Shown: piece after piece, positions 37,234-46,141 of the stretch
Numbering within the stretch: the first letter of the stretch is position 1
Layout of the letters: each line of letters starts with the position of its first letter
Assembly (NCBI GenBank): GCA_018825665.1
Contig: JAHJEG010000011.1
Location: 1 to 64,000, forward strand
DNA: 64,000 nt
Direction of reading: 5' to 3'
Source of the DNA: a bacterium
GTDB lineage: Bacteria > Campylobacterota > Campylobacteria > Campylobacterales > Sulfurimonadaceae
The notes under the pieces: generated by a model
Seen by the model: the letters and a program-made list of their open reading frames with translations, nothing else
Databases searched by the model: none
What the model was told of the DNA's origin: nothing
Made by a program: the position numbers and the translations under genes

Positions 37234-37623
37234 ATGGCAAAAATATATGCAACAGGTCGTCGTAAAGCGTCTATAGCAAAAGTATGGTTAACTCCGGGTA
37301 CTGGTAACATTTCTATCAACGGTCTTTCTTTAGACGCATGGTTAGGTGGATTGGAAGCTAAAAAACTTCGTGTTAAGCAGCCACTTGCTTTAACAAAACA
37401 AGATACTTCGGTTGATATCGTAGCTAGCACAAACGGTGGTGGTTTCGGTGGTCAAGCGGATGCACTTCGTCACGGTATTTCTCGTGCACTGGTGAAATTT
37501 AACCCAGAGTTAAAAGCTATTCTAAAACCAGAAGGTATGATGACTCGTGATTCACGTGTTGTTGAACGTAAGAAGCCAGGTAAGCGTAAAGCTCGTCGTT
37601 CTCGTCAGTTCTCAAAACGTTAA
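37234..37623 (+). CDS. rpsI: Ribosomal protein S9
   Basis: S9 lies in the 30S head, and its C-terminal tail reaches the P-site tRNA. The 129-residue protein begins [19 protein letters not shown] and ends [11 protein letters not shown], the conserved basic tail. [19 protein letters not shown] is the central signature. It shares the rplM transcript. Confidence 0.97.
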   Translation: MAKIYATGRRKASIAKVWLTPGTGNISINGLSLDAWLGGLEAKKLRVKQPLALTKQDTSVDIVASTNGGGFGGQADALRHGISRALVKFNPELKAILKPEGMMTRDSRVVERKKPGKRKARRSRQFSKR

Positions 37624-37644
37624 TACTTTTCTTTCGTTTCTTAT

Positions 37645-37673
37645 CAGTGCATCTTTGCACTGGTATATTTTTT
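37645..37673 (+). terminator. Rho-independent terminator of rplM-rpsI
   Basis: CAGTGC (37645-37650) pairs with GCACTG (37657-37662) around a 6-base loop, followed shortly by a run of T (37668-37673). It lies 22 bases after the rpsI stop. Confidence 0.7.
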
Positions 37674-37723
37674 CTCTTCCACTAAAAAAAACACTATTTA
37701 ATCTTACTTTTTATTTATTTCTA

Positions 37724-37729
37724 TATAAT
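37724..37729 (+). promoter_or_regulatory. -10 box of the gene at 37778
   Basis: TATAAT lies 48 bases before the ATG at 37778; AAGGA at 37765-37769 is the ribosome site. Confidence 0.6.
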
Positions 37730-37777
37730 CTATCCCTCTGATTAGAATCAGCCGTACCAGATCCAAGGATAAAACAA

Positions 37778-39157
37778 ATGAAAAAATTTCTCATAATCAG
37801 CATTCTTATCATTCTTTTCATCGCATTGCTCCCTCTTGTCGGCAATAAGATAGTAGAAGATGAACTCAAAAACAGGATTGAACTCTTGACATCCTATGGG
37901 GTTAAAGTCCAAAACAGCGCTACGGACTCTAATTATTTTTCTACAAAAAGACATTATGAATTCCTGCTCAGTGATGCGGAGAAGTTCATGGAGTATCTCA
38001 ACCAGTATTCAGATACGCAGCTCCCTCCCTATGTCAATGCAATGCTGCATGGCACGGTGATAGGGATAGACATACACTACAGCAACTTTCCTCTTAGCGA
38101 TTCCGTATCTGTAGATATCTATCCTCTTTCCCTTTCCTCAGAGATTGCCCAAAATATTAAAAAGAGCGATTTCGGTTTTTACAACTATCTGAAAACTCTG
38201 CTTGAGAGCAAGGGCGTTCTCTATCATATCGATTACAATATTTTAAACAGAGAGTTTAACGGATATATCAAAGATATCAAAGAGGGGCATCTTTTGGAGG
38301 ATAATTCCAAGATAACCCTGAATATATCAAAAGCGCTTTATGACGGGGAGGGAGCCTTGATAGCTCCGACAAAACTCAATGCAAGCGCCGATTTGCTTGG
38401 TTTTAAAGTTGAAAAGCCAAAGGAGCTCTTTAGTGCAGATCTAAAGGGTTTTAGAAGTTCTTCAATCTTTGAATCCGAGACGACCTATGCTTCAAGCATT
38501 ATGATCTCAGATATAGAGTTTTTAGTAAAAGAGAGTAGTTTTAGAGACACGCTTCTTCAGGCCAAAAATATAAAAGTAAATCTCTCTTCAAATACGCAGG
38601 GCGCCAAAGCGGAGTTTTATGCAAAAAGTTCCTTTGAGGATTTCAAACTTCAAACAGACAGCGCAAAGATAAGGGCAAGTGATTTTAATTATGATATATC
38701 TCTAAGCGAGGTAGACAAGGACAGCTTTGAAGAGCTGAGAATCCTGATGGCAAAGGCAAAAACAAACTCCACGGATGAGCTTCAGGCCAAAATGGAGCAG
38801 AGCATCTATAAGATTATGTCCAAGGGAGTGATTGTGACCCTTGCTGATTTTTCTGTTGAAAAAATCGGTGCAGAGGACAAAGAAGCTATGAAGGGCTTTA
38901 GCATCAAAGCGAACATTATTTTGGCAGAGGATGCAAATATGACAAAAAATATACGCAAATCACCGCTTTTGCTCGCGAAAAACCTTACGGTGGATGCCAA
39001 GATCAAAATCTCAAAAGAGATATTCGCCTTTGTAAATGAAAAAGCGCCCATGAGTTCTCTGGCGAAGATGTATGCAAAAGAAGAGGGGGAAGTCCTGGTC
39101 TTTGATATCAAGTACGATAAAGGAGAGTTAAACATCAATGGCAAGGGCTTACAATAA
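37778..39157 (+). CDS. Membrane-anchored protein of unknown function, DUF945-like
   Basis: This 459-residue protein starts with a single uncleaved-looking helix (about 4-24) and continues as a soluble, presumably periplasmic, beta-rich domain. The order (anchor, GNKIVEDELKNRIE, alternating short strands, late IKISKEIFAFV and FDIKYDKGELNINGKGLQ at the very end) resembles DUF945/YdgA-type proteins, but I cannot confirm membership by eye. No catalytic motif is seen. It has its own promoter after the rpsI terminator and is followed by a separate promoter, so it is monocistronic. Confidence 0.7.
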   Translation: MKKFLIISILIILFIALLPLVGNKIVEDELKNRIELLTSYGVKVQNSATDSNYFSTKRHYEFLLSDAEKFMEYLNQYSDTQLPPYVNAMLHGTVIGIDIHYSNFPLSDSVSVDIYPLSLSSEIAQNIKKSDFGFYNYLKTLLESKGVLYHIDYNILNREFNGYIKDIKEGHLLEDNSKITLNISKALYDGEGALIAPTKLNASADLLGFKVEKPKELFSADLKGFRSSSIFESETTYASSIMISDIEFLVKESSFRDTLLQAKNIKVNLSSNTQGAKAEFYAKSSFEDFKLQTDSAKIRASDFNYDISLSEVDKDSFEELRILMAKAKTNSTDELQAKMEQSIYKIMSKGVIVTLADFSVEKIGAEDKEAMKGFSIKANIILAEDANMTKNIRKSPLLLAKNLTVDAKIKISKEIFAFVNEKAPMSSLAKMYAKEEGEVLVFDIKYDKGELNINGKGLQ

Positions 39158-39162
39158 TAGGG

Positions 39163-39168
39163 TATAAT
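39163..39168 (+). promoter_or_regulatory. -10 box of the binding-protein gene
   Basis: TATAAT directly after the preceding stop codon, 28 bases before the ATG at 39196. The predicted transcript start is near 39175, followed by a small CACTC/GAGTG repeat. Confidence 0.6.
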
Positions 39169-39195
39169 CACTCAAAAAAAGAGTGATTGGCTTTT

Positions 39196-40704
39196 ATGAA
39201 ACATATACTATTTCTACTTTTGTATCTGAACCTTTTTGCATCGACACTTCATCTTGCGACCTCCGCAAACCCTTCAAGACTCAATCCTATCCTGGCAACA
39301 GATTCAAGTTCATCGGAGATAGCGGGGTTCTTGTTTAACGGACTTGTCAAATATGACAAAGATTCTTCCAAAATAATCGGTGATCTGGCAAAAGAGTTTT
39401 ATTATGAGGACAATACGACTTTGATTTTTAAGCTGCATCCACATGCCAGATGGCATGACGGGAAAAAGTTTGGTGCAAGGGATGTCGTATTCACCTATGA
39501 GGTACTTATATCCCCTAAGATAGTTTCGCCATACAGCGCCGGTTTCAGGTTTGTTCAGAGCGTTGAAGCCGTAGATGAGTATACTATCAGAGTAAGGTAT
39601 AAACAGCCCTATTTCAAGGCTCTTGAGACTTGGATGATGGGGATTCTTCCTGAGCATATCCTAAAAGATGAAAAAAACCTGATGAATTCCCCTTTTAACA
39701 TAAAGCCGATCGGCACGGGTGCATATAAACTCCATCAGCTGGAACATTCCAAAAATATAATCCTGGTGGCCAATGACGATTACTTTCAAGGCAGACCGAA
39801 GATAGACAGAATATCCTTCCATGTGATAGCCGATCCAATGACAAGGTTTTTGATGCTCAAAGCATCCTCTCTTGACATAGGCGGTTTAGACCCGATGCAG
39901 TATGAGAGACAACTTGAAAACTCTTTTTTTGACAGATTCAACATTTACGAAGAGATAAGTTATTCCTACACATATCTTGGGTTTAATTTGCGCTTGGAAA
40001 AGTTTAAAAATCCAAAAGTACGAGAAGCCTTGTCCCTTGCCATAGACAGGGAAGAGCTTGTAAAAATCTTATTTTTTGAACATGCAAAAGTGTGTACAGG
40101 CCCTTTTTTACCCCGTACGAATGCCTTTAACAAGGAGGTGAAAGCACCGATTCGCAATATACAAAAAGCGAAGCAGCTCCTGAATGAAGCCGGCTATAAT
40201 GAAAATAATCCATTTACTTTTGAGATAGCGACCTCCAATTCAAATGCCACCAGACCCTATGCGGCCCAAATTCTTCAACACCAGCTCAAACAGGCGGGTG
40301 TCATCGTAAATCTAAGAGTTATGGAATGGCAGGCATTTTTAAATATGGTGGTTTTCCCCAATACATTTGAGAGTGTGCTCTTGGGCTGGGGACTCTCACC
40401 CACACCCGACCCCTATCTCTTTTGGCACAGCGACAATGACAGGCAGGGCGGATTCAATCTGACCGGATACAAAAATCCAAAGATAGATAAGATGATAGAA
40501 GAATCACAAAGCATCATTGATACAAAAATACTCTCGGGCATGTGGAAAGAGATGTTTAAAATAATAGTGCAGGACAATCCCTATCTCTTTTTATATATCC
40601 CGAACTCTATTACAGCACTCAGCAAAGAGATAAAAAATGTAGAACCGGCATTGAGCGGAATTTGGCACAACTACATAGAATGGGAGAAGGCAGAGATACA
40701 ATGA
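39196..40704 (+). CDS. Peptide/nickel-type ABC transporter substrate-binding protein
   Basis: This 502-residue SBP family 5 protein has a signal peptide (about 1-18) and then the typical start LHLATSANPSRLNPILATD. Later landmarks are HPHARWHDGKKFGARDVVFTYE-like and YTYLGFNLRLEKFKNPKVREAL sequences, the usual signature of the DppA/OppA/NikA group. It would capture a peptide or metal chelate in the periplasm. No permease or ATPase gene is nearby, so its transporter is elsewhere or it works alone. TTG at 39187 is an alternative start. It ends in an ATGA overlap with the HAD gene. Confidence 0.88.
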   Translation: MKHILFLLLYLNLFASTLHLATSANPSRLNPILATDSSSSEIAGFLFNGLVKYDKDSSKIIGDLAKEFYYEDNTTLIFKLHPHARWHDGKKFGARDVVFTYEVLISPKIVSPYSAGFRFVQSVEAVDEYTIRVRYKQPYFKALETWMMGILPEHILKDEKNLMNSPFNIKPIGTGAYKLHQLEHSKNIILVANDDYFQGRPKIDRISFHVIADPMTRFLMLKASSLDIGGLDPMQYERQLENSFFDRFNIYEEISYSYTYLGFNLRLEKFKNPKVREALSLAIDREELVKILFFEHAKVCTGPFLPRTNAFNKEVKAPIRNIQKAKQLLNEAGYNENNPFTFEIATSNSNATRPYAAQILQHQLKQAGVIVNLRVMEWQAFLNMVVFPNTFESVLLGWGLSPTPDPYLFWHSDNDRQGGFNLTGYKNPKIDKMIEESQSIIDTKILSGMWKEMFKIIVQDNPYLFLYIPNSITALSKEIKNVEPALSGIWHNYIEWEKAEIQ

Positions 40705-41348
40705 TTATACTTTTTGATTTAGACGGAACACTTATAGATTCCACAGAGGCGATTTTGGAGAGTTTTCACCATACATTTGAGACACATGCATGTAAAAATC
40801 CAAGCGATGAAGAGATAAAGGCCCTTATCGGCTATCCTCTGGATGTGATGTTTGCAGATTTGGGCGTGGAAGAAGATAAGGTCTGGGATTTTGTAGATAC
40901 GTATAAAGAGCATTACAGAAAGATATCCACGCAAAAAACGATACTTTTAGACAGAGCAAGAGAAGCTGTCCACAAAGCAAGTACATTTGCAGTTCTTGGG
41001 ATTGTCACCACAAAAACAGGACACTACTCCAGAATACTGATGGAGCATTTTGGATTGATGGAATATTTTGAAGTATTGATAGGACGGGAAGATGTGACTG
41101 AGCCAAAGCCGCATGCAGAGCCGATACTCAAAGCCCTGGAAGCCATGGACACCGAAGGGAAATCGATCTGGATGATAGGGGATACGAAACTGGACCTGAT
41201 ATCTGCAAAAAATGCAGGTGTCAATTCAATAGCGGTCTTAAGCGGATATGACACGCATGAAACATTAAAAGAGTTCAGTAATATTATTTTATGTGATGCG
41301 TATGAAGCTGTGGAGCATATTGAGAGTATGTTAATATCACACAAGTAA
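40701..41348 (+). CDS. HAD-superfamily phosphatase, phosphoglycolate phosphatase-like
   Basis: This 215-residue protein has HAD motif I FDLDGTLIDS (residues 5-14), motif II VTTKTG, a lysine in TEPKPHAEP and motif IV GDTKLDLISAKNAG. Gph-type enzymes hydrolyse 2-phosphoglycolate or related small phosphates; the substrate is inferred from overall similarity. The ATG at 40701 overlaps the previous stop codon (ATGA) and has GAGAAGG upstream, so it replaces an in-frame upstream extension. Confidence 0.85.
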   Translation: MIILFDLDGTLIDSTEAILESFHHTFETHACKNPSDEEIKALIGYPLDVMFADLGVEEDKVWDFVDTYKEHYRKISTQKTILLDRAREAVHKASTFAVLGIVTTKTGHYSRILMEHFGLMEYFEVLIGREDVTEPKPHAEPILKALEAMDTEGKSIWMIGDTKLDLISAKNAGVNSIAVLSGYDTHETLKEFSNIILCDAYEAVEHIESMLISHK

Positions 41349-41402
41349 CTTAGTTCGCCTGTCAGAGAATATATTTCAAGCTGTATTTAAGAGCAACTTG
41401 TC

Positions 41403-41408
41403 TAAAAT
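41403..41408 (+). promoter_or_regulatory. Probable -10 box of porCDAB
   Basis: TAAAAT lies 51 bases before the porC ATG; AAAGGAG at 41447-41453 is the ribosome site. Confidence 0.45.
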
Positions 41409-41458
41409 ACAGAAACTTAGAATTAAGAGAAACTCTTTAAAAAAACAAAGGAGAATTT

Positions 41459-42016
41459 ATGCTAGAGATTAGATGGCATAGTCGTGCTGGACAAGGTGCC
41501 GTAACAGGTGCAAAGGGTTTGGCAGATGTTATTTCTACAACTGGTAAGCATGTACAGGCATTCGCATTTTATGGGTCTGCTAAGCGTGGAGCTGCAATGA
41601 CTGCATATAACCGTGTGAATGATAAGATGATCATGAATCATGAAAAATATATGGAACCAGATTTTGTTTTTGTTATTGACCCTGCGTTAGTATTTACGTC
41701 AGACGTTACTATAAATCACAAAGAGAATACTGTTTATATTATTACGACCCACATGAGCACTGAAGAGCTTGTAGCGGCTCAGCCAAAACTTGCAGGCAAA
41801 AAAGTCTATACCGTAGACTGTATTAAAATAGCTCAGGAGACTATCGGTCGTCCTATTCCAAATACACCTATGCTTGGTGCATTTATGAAAGTTTCAGAGA
41901 TGTATGACATTGAATTTTTCAAAGAGAGTATGGTTAGAATTCTTGGAAAATTACCACAAAAAATCATTGATGCAAATATGGTGGCTATCCAACGTGCATA
42001 TGATGAAGTGAAATAA
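41459..42016 (+). CDS. porC: Pyruvate:ferredoxin/flavodoxin oxidoreductase gamma subunit
   Basis: This is the gamma subunit (185 residues) of the four-subunit enzyme that interconverts pyruvate + CoA and acetyl-CoA + CO2. The N-terminus LEIRWHSRAGQGAVTGAKGL is the family signature. First gene of porC-porD-porA-porB (gamma, delta, alpha, beta), the order used in Helicobacter and Campylobacter. Strong codon bias (GGT, GCT, CGT) suggests high expression. In autotrophic relatives the enzyme runs reductively to fix CO2. Confidence 0.95.
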   Translation: MLEIRWHSRAGQGAVTGAKGLADVISTTGKHVQAFAFYGSAKRGAAMTAYNRVNDKMIMNHEKYMEPDFVFVIDPALVFTSDVTINHKENTVYIITTHMSTEELVAAQPKLAGKKVYTVDCIKIAQETIGRPIPNTPMLGAFMKVSEMYDIEFFKESMVRILGKLPQKIIDANMVAIQRAYDEVK

Positions 42017-42026
42017 GGAGAGAAGA

Positions 42027-42422
42027 ATGGCAAATACAGGATGGGATGAATTCGAAATAGGAGCTATGCTCCGTTCATTTGACGGAAAAATAGACGATAT
42101 CGCCGGTACATTACAAGAAGACCGTAAGTATTCACCAAACAACTCTTTTATGGCGAGTGTTGCTGACTGGAGAATTGAAAAACCGATTTTTTCAAAAGAT
42201 TTTTGTATAGATTGTCAATTTTGCTGGATATATTGTCCGGATATGTCAATCATCGCAAGAGATAAAAAAATGATCGGTGTGGATATGGACCACTGTAAGG
42301 GTTGTGGAATCTGTGTTGAGGTTTGTCCTACAAACCCTAAATCACTGTTAATGTTCCCAGAACAAGCAGACGAAGAAGCAGAACTGGCACAGTGGCCTGC
42401 TAAAGATGAGAAGGAAAAATAA
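42027..42422 (+). CDS. porD: Pyruvate oxidoreductase delta (ferredoxin-like) subunit
   Basis: This 131-residue subunit carries two [4Fe-4S] cluster motifs: CIDCQFCWIYCPD near residue 54 and CKGCGICVEVCP near 90. It passes electrons between the TPP site of PorB and the external carrier. AAGGAG precedes the ATG, and its stop shares one base with the porA start. Confidence 0.95.
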   Translation: MANTGWDEFEIGAMLRSFDGKIDDIAGTLQEDRKYSPNNSFMASVADWRIEKPIFSKDFCIDCQFCWIYCPDMSIIARDKKMIGVDMDHCKGCGICVEVCPTNPKSLLMFPEQADEEAELAQWPAKDEKEK

Positions 42423-43645
42423 TGGCATTTGATAAAATGGAATTAAGAGATATTGAAGTATGGGATGGGAACTTTGCTGCTGCTCAGGCTTTGAGACAGT
42501 GTCAAATCGATGTTGTTGCAGCGTACCCTATTACTCCATCAACTCCTATTGTTGAAGGTTATGCAAAATTTTTGGCAGACGGTTATGTTGAGGGTGAATT
42601 CGTAATGGTTGAATCTGAGCATGCTGCAATGTCAGGATGTATAGGTGCTGCTGCTGCGGGTGGTCGTGTTGCTACTGCTACATCATCTCAAGGTTTTGCG
42701 CTTATGGTTGAGACACTTTACCAGGCTTCTGGTATGCGTTTGCCAATCGTTTTAAATGTTGTAAACCGTGCACTTGCCGCTCCTCTTAACGTTAACGGTG
42801 ACCATTCAGATATGTATCTCGGTCGTGACAGCGGCTGGATTCAGCTGGATGCTTATTGCCCTCAAGATGCTTATGATCTTAACTTCATAGCATTTAGAGT
42901 ATCTGAAGACCATGACGTAAGACTTCCTTGTATGGTTCACCAAGATGGATTTATGACTTCTCATACGGCTCAAGGTGTTAAAACGTTGACTGATGATGAG
43001 GGATATAACTTCGTTGGTGATTTTAAACCAATGAACGACATGCTTGACTTTGAACATCCGGTTACTCACGGTGTACAAACGGAAGAAGACTGGCACTTTG
43101 AGCATAAAGCTCGTCAGCACAATGATTTAATGACAAAAGTTATGCCAAAAATCCAGGCTGCATTTGATGACTTTGAAAAACTTTCAGGCCGTAAATATAA
43201 CATAGTGGAAAACTACGATATGGATGACGCTGACGTTGCAGTTGTCTGTATGGGTACATCGGTTGAAACTGCCAGAGAAGTTGCAACTGAAATGAGAGCA
43301 AAAGGGATCAAAGCAGGTGTGGTTGGTATACGTGTAATCCGTCCATTCCCGTTTATGCAAATCGCTGAAGCACTTAAGGGCGTAAAAGCTGTAGCTACAC
43401 TTGACCGTTCTGCACCGGGCGGTACGGTAGGTATGTTATTTAATGAGATAGCAGGCTGTCTTTATAATTTAGATACGAGACCTATGTTATCCGGTAAAAT
43501 CTATGGTCTTGGCGGTCGTGACTTGACTAAAAAACATTTAGTGGATTTATATACAGAGCTTCAAGCAAATGTTGATGCAGGTAAAATAACTACTCCATTA
43601 CAACAGTTTATCGGTGTTCGTGGACCGAAACTATCATTTTTATAA
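42422..43645 (+). CDS. porA: Pyruvate oxidoreductase alpha subunit
   Basis: The 407-residue alpha subunit holds the pyrimidine-binding domain (AAYPITPSTPIVEGYAKFL near residue 34; VESEHAAMSGCIGAAAAGGR with the active-site Glu) and the transketolase C-terminal domain (ATLDRSAPGGTVG). It pairs with PorB to bind TPP. It starts at the ATG overlapping the porD stop. Confidence 0.96.
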   Translation: MAFDKMELRDIEVWDGNFAAAQALRQCQIDVVAAYPITPSTPIVEGYAKFLADGYVEGEFVMVESEHAAMSGCIGAAAAGGRVATATSSQGFALMVETLYQASGMRLPIVLNVVNRALAAPLNVNGDHSDMYLGRDSGWIQLDAYCPQDAYDLNFIAFRVSEDHDVRLPCMVHQDGFMTSHTAQGVKTLTDDEGYNFVGDFKPMNDMLDFEHPVTHGVQTEEDWHFEHKARQHNDLMTKVMPKIQAAFDDFEKLSGRKYNIVENYDMDDADVAVVCMGTSVETAREVATEMRAKGIKAGVVGIRVIRPFPFMQIAEALKGVKAVATLDRSAPGGTVGMLFNEIAGCLYNLDTRPMLSGKIYGLGGRDLTKKHLVDLYTELQANVDAGKITTPLQQFIGVRGPKLSFL

Positions 43646-43655
43646 GGAGAAAACT

Positions 43656-44612
43656 ATGAGTGAAATGAAAAAAATTAAAAACTTAAAAGAGTTTTCAACA
43701 TCGGCAGACCGTTTTGAAGGCGCAAACCTTCTTTGTCCTGGTTGTGCTCACTCTATCATTGTTCGTGAAGTATTAAATGCTACAAACGATGATTTGGTAC
43801 TTTCGGCATCTACCGGATGTCTTGAAGTTTGTACTGCTGTTTATCCGTATACATCTTGGGATGCTTCGTGGATTCATATCGGTTTTGAAAACGGTTCAAC
43901 TGCAGTTGCAGGTGCAGAAGCTATGCATAAAGCACTTAAAAACAAAGGGCGTTTAAAACAACCTGAGCGTAATCCTAAGTTTATCTCTTTTGCAGGTGAC
44001 GGTGCTTCTTACGATATCGGTTTTCAGTGGATTTCCGGCTGTATGGAGCGTGGTCATAATATTATGCACGTTGTTCTTGACAATGAAGTATATGCAAATA
44101 CAGGTGGACAGCGTTCATCTTCTACTCCAATAGGCGGTAGTAATACAACAACACCAGCTGGTCGTGTATCGTATGGTGAAAAAAGAAATAAAAAAGATAT
44201 GGTAGCTATTATGGCTTCTCACGGTATCCCATATTCAGCACAAGTTGCTCCAAACAAATGGAAAGATATGGTAAAGAAGATTCAACACGGTATGGCTGTG
44301 GACGGTCCGGTATTTATCAATGCTGTTTCTCCATGTACGACTGAGTGGAAATTCGATCCTAAAGATACAATGATGTTAACTGACCTTTCAACGGATTCAT
44401 TGGTGTTCCCACTTTATGAAATCATTGACGGACATGAGTTAAATATCACATATAGACCTAAAAACGTAGTTCCTGTTGAAGAATACCTGGCAGCGCAAGG
44501 ACGTTTCAAGCACTTGTTCAAAGATGAGTATAAATACTTGATCAAAGAATGGCAAGAGCGTGTAGATGCAAACTGGGCATATTTAAACCGCCGCGAAGAA
44601 GCACGCGTTTAA
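43656..44612 (+). CDS. porB: Pyruvate oxidoreductase beta subunit
   Basis: The 318-residue beta subunit binds the TPP pyrophosphate and Mg2+ through GDGASYDIG and the following DNEVYANTGGQRSSSTP. Cysteines in LLCPGCAHS and STGCLEVCT bind an Fe-S cluster next to TPP. The ATG at 43656 with AAGGAG upstream is chosen; the open frame before it lies in porA. End of the operon. Confidence 0.96.
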   Translation: MSEMKKIKNLKEFSTSADRFEGANLLCPGCAHSIIVREVLNATNDDLVLSASTGCLEVCTAVYPYTSWDASWIHIGFENGSTAVAGAEAMHKALKNKGRLKQPERNPKFISFAGDGASYDIGFQWISGCMERGHNIMHVVLDNEVYANTGGQRSSSTPIGGSNTTTPAGRVSYGEKRNKKDMVAIMASHGIPYSAQVAPNKWKDMVKKIQHGMAVDGPVFINAVSPCTTEWKFDPKDTMMLTDLSTDSLVFPLYEIIDGHELNITYRPKNVVPVEEYLAAQGRFKHLFKDEYKYLIKEWQERVDANWAYLNRREEARV

Positions 44613-44825
44613 AAAATATTTAGCTCAGGCTTTATGTCAAGCTCGGACACGGCATACTTTTGGTATAGCCCCGTCTGAGTGAAGCACTATCTTTCCCTTT
44701 AACGTCTCAAGCTTTTTACTTTTTTTCCCACATGCCGTGATAATTTTTTTACTTAACTTTTTTACTTCAACAATTTAAAAACTAATCCCGATACAATACA
44801 AGAGATAAATTAGCAAGGATTTTAT
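44613..44825 (+). other. Intergenic region porB-luxS with imperfect hairpin and repeat-word relic
   Basis: The first half can fold imperfectly: CTCAGGC (about 44623) with GTCTGAG (about 44674), and inside it GGCATAC with GTATAGCC around TTTTG, with one bulge. No T-run follows directly, so terminator strength is unclear. A single-mismatch word TCCCACATGCC lies at 44726-44736. TACAAT at 44792-44797 is the luxS -10 box, and AAGGA at 44815-44819 is its ribosome site. Confidence 0.5.
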
Positions 44826-45332
44826 ATGCCATTATTAGACTCATTTACAGTTGACCATACTATTATGCCCGCACCCGCGGTTCGCAAGGCAAAAGGGATG
44901 AAGACTCCGCATGGAGATAACATTACAGTATTTGATTTACGCTTTGTCAGACCCAATGAGGGGATTCTTTCAGAAAAGGGTATTCATACCTTGGAGCATC
45001 TTTTTGCGGGTTTTATGAGAGACCATTTGAACTCGGACAAGACTGAAATCATAGATCTTTCCCCTATGGGATGCAGAACAGGATTTTATATGTCCGTGAT
45101 TGGTAGTCCAAGTGAAGAAATCGTAGCAGATGCATGGGAAGCCTCTATGAAAGATGTCTTAGATGTCAAAGAGCAAAATGATATTCCCGAACTTAATATT
45201 TATCAGTGCGGCACATATAAAATGCACTCGCTTGATGAAGCAAAACAGATAGCTTCCGAGGTATTAAGAAAAGATATAGATATCATGGATAATGAAGCCT
45301 TGAAGCTTGACTTATCAAAGTTAGGAGAATAG
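44826..45332 (+). CDS. luxS: S-ribosylhomocysteine lyase
   Basis: LuxS cleaves S-ribosylhomocysteine to homocysteine and the autoinducer-2 precursor DPD. The 168-residue length is normal. The metal-binding HTLEH near residue 57 and the cysteine in MGCRTGFY near residue 83 are intact. Two small unknown genes and mnmD follow at 0-8 bases, suggesting a methyl-cycle or tRNA-modification operon. The pfs nucleosidase gene is not here. Confidence 0.96.
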   Translation: MPLLDSFTVDHTIMPAPAVRKAKGMKTPHGDNITVFDLRFVRPNEGILSEKGIHTLEHLFAGFMRDHLNSDKTEIIDLSPMGCRTGFYMSVIGSPSEEIVADAWEASMKDVLDVKEQNDIPELNIYQCGTYKMHSLDEAKQIASEVLRKDIDIMDNEALKLDLSKLGE

Positions 45333-45635
45333 ATGTATATTTTAGTTCCAATGGATACTTCTGACGTACAAGAAGCCAAATTGACAAAAGTAAGTGATGC
45401 AAAAATCTGGGCACAAATACTTGTGGAAGAGGGTGAGGTTGTCGAGATACTGCACAATAAGGAGTATGACGGCTTTGAGAGTTTTTCCGAAGCGGTAATA
45501 TTTATGGATGATTTTGAAAATCCTATGCCTTTTATCGAGTTAAGCATGATGCCTTTAGTCGCGCATACACAAAGAACCATAGATGAAATAGTGGAAGCCT
45601 ATCTCTTTAGAGAGCTTCACGATATGGCATACTAG
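45333..45635 (+). CDS. Conserved protein of unknown function, NifX/NifB-like fold possible
   Basis: This 100-residue soluble acidic protein starts MYILVPMDTSDVQEAKLTKV immediately after the luxS stop (no gap; AGGAG inside luxS). The first strand, a DAKIWAQILVEEGEVVEIL segment and the regular alternation suggest a small alpha/beta fold somewhat like dinitrogenase iron-molybdenum cofactor proteins, but without their conserved residues. I do not recognise the family. Confidence 0.6.
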   Translation: MYILVPMDTSDVQEAKLTKVSDAKIWAQILVEEGEVVEILHNKEYDGFESFSEAVIFMDDFENPMPFIELSMMPLVAHTQRTIDEIVEAYLFRELHDMAY

Positions 45636-45643
45636 GAAAAAGG

Positions 45644-46141
45644 ATGGATTTAAAACAGTTTTTAGAACTTTTTAATCCGCTTCCGGGCAATCACTATATT
45701 CAGGTGACTACAAAAATCGACGAAACCACTGAGGCTTTGTATGAGTTACTGGAAAATAAATCGGGTGAACTTAGAATTGCCTATTATCACGATGGTGAAA
45801 TGCCCGCGGAGATAAATTCAAAGTTTCCACATGCCAAGATACAGCATGTGTCCAATTTTGTACAGCCGTTTCGTGCATTGCCCCGTGATAACGACAGGGT
45901 GATATTCAAAGACCTGTTCCATCTGCACCACAAACCTGAACTTCTTTTAAAAACGGCATACACCACGCTCGCAAATGCAGCAGAGATTATCATCATGCAA
46001 GAAAAAGGAACGATGGATGTAGAAGCAATACTTCAAGAACTGGAAAGATTTGAGTTTAGAGCACCAAATTACATAGATGTACTTCCGGAATACGACCTTG
46101 TAATAGCCAAGAAGATGCATATGTGGGGTAACGGGCTCTAG
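45644..46141 (+). CDS. Conserved protein of unknown function, degenerate methyltransferase-like
   Basis: This 165-residue soluble protein has segments such as GELRIAYYHDG, HLHHKPELLLKTAYTTLANAAEIIIMQ and PEYDLVIAKKMHMWG, which read like the second half of a Rossmann methyltransferase. No glycine-rich SAM loop is present, so it is probably not an active enzyme. Its stop codon shares one base with the GTG of mnmD, implying coupled translation and perhaps a shared complex. Function not known. Confidence 0.6.
   Translation: MDLKQFLELFNPLPGNHYIQVTTKIDETTEALYELLENKSGELRIAYYHDGEMPAEINSKFPHAKIQHVSNFVQPFRALPRDNDRVIFKDLFHLHHKPELLLKTAYTTLANAAEIIIMQEKGTMDVEAILQELERFEFRAPNYIDVLPEYDLVIAKKMHMWGNGL
45825..45835 (-). 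repeat. GGCATGTGGAA word in the gene at 45644
   Basis: Exact TTCCACATGCC on the + strand, read as F-P-H-A. Confidence 0.75.

Noticed and set aside
44613-44825. SAM or SAH riboswitch upstream of luxS
   Set aside because: The pairing elements lie upstream of the luxS -10 box, and no conserved riboswitch core was recognised.
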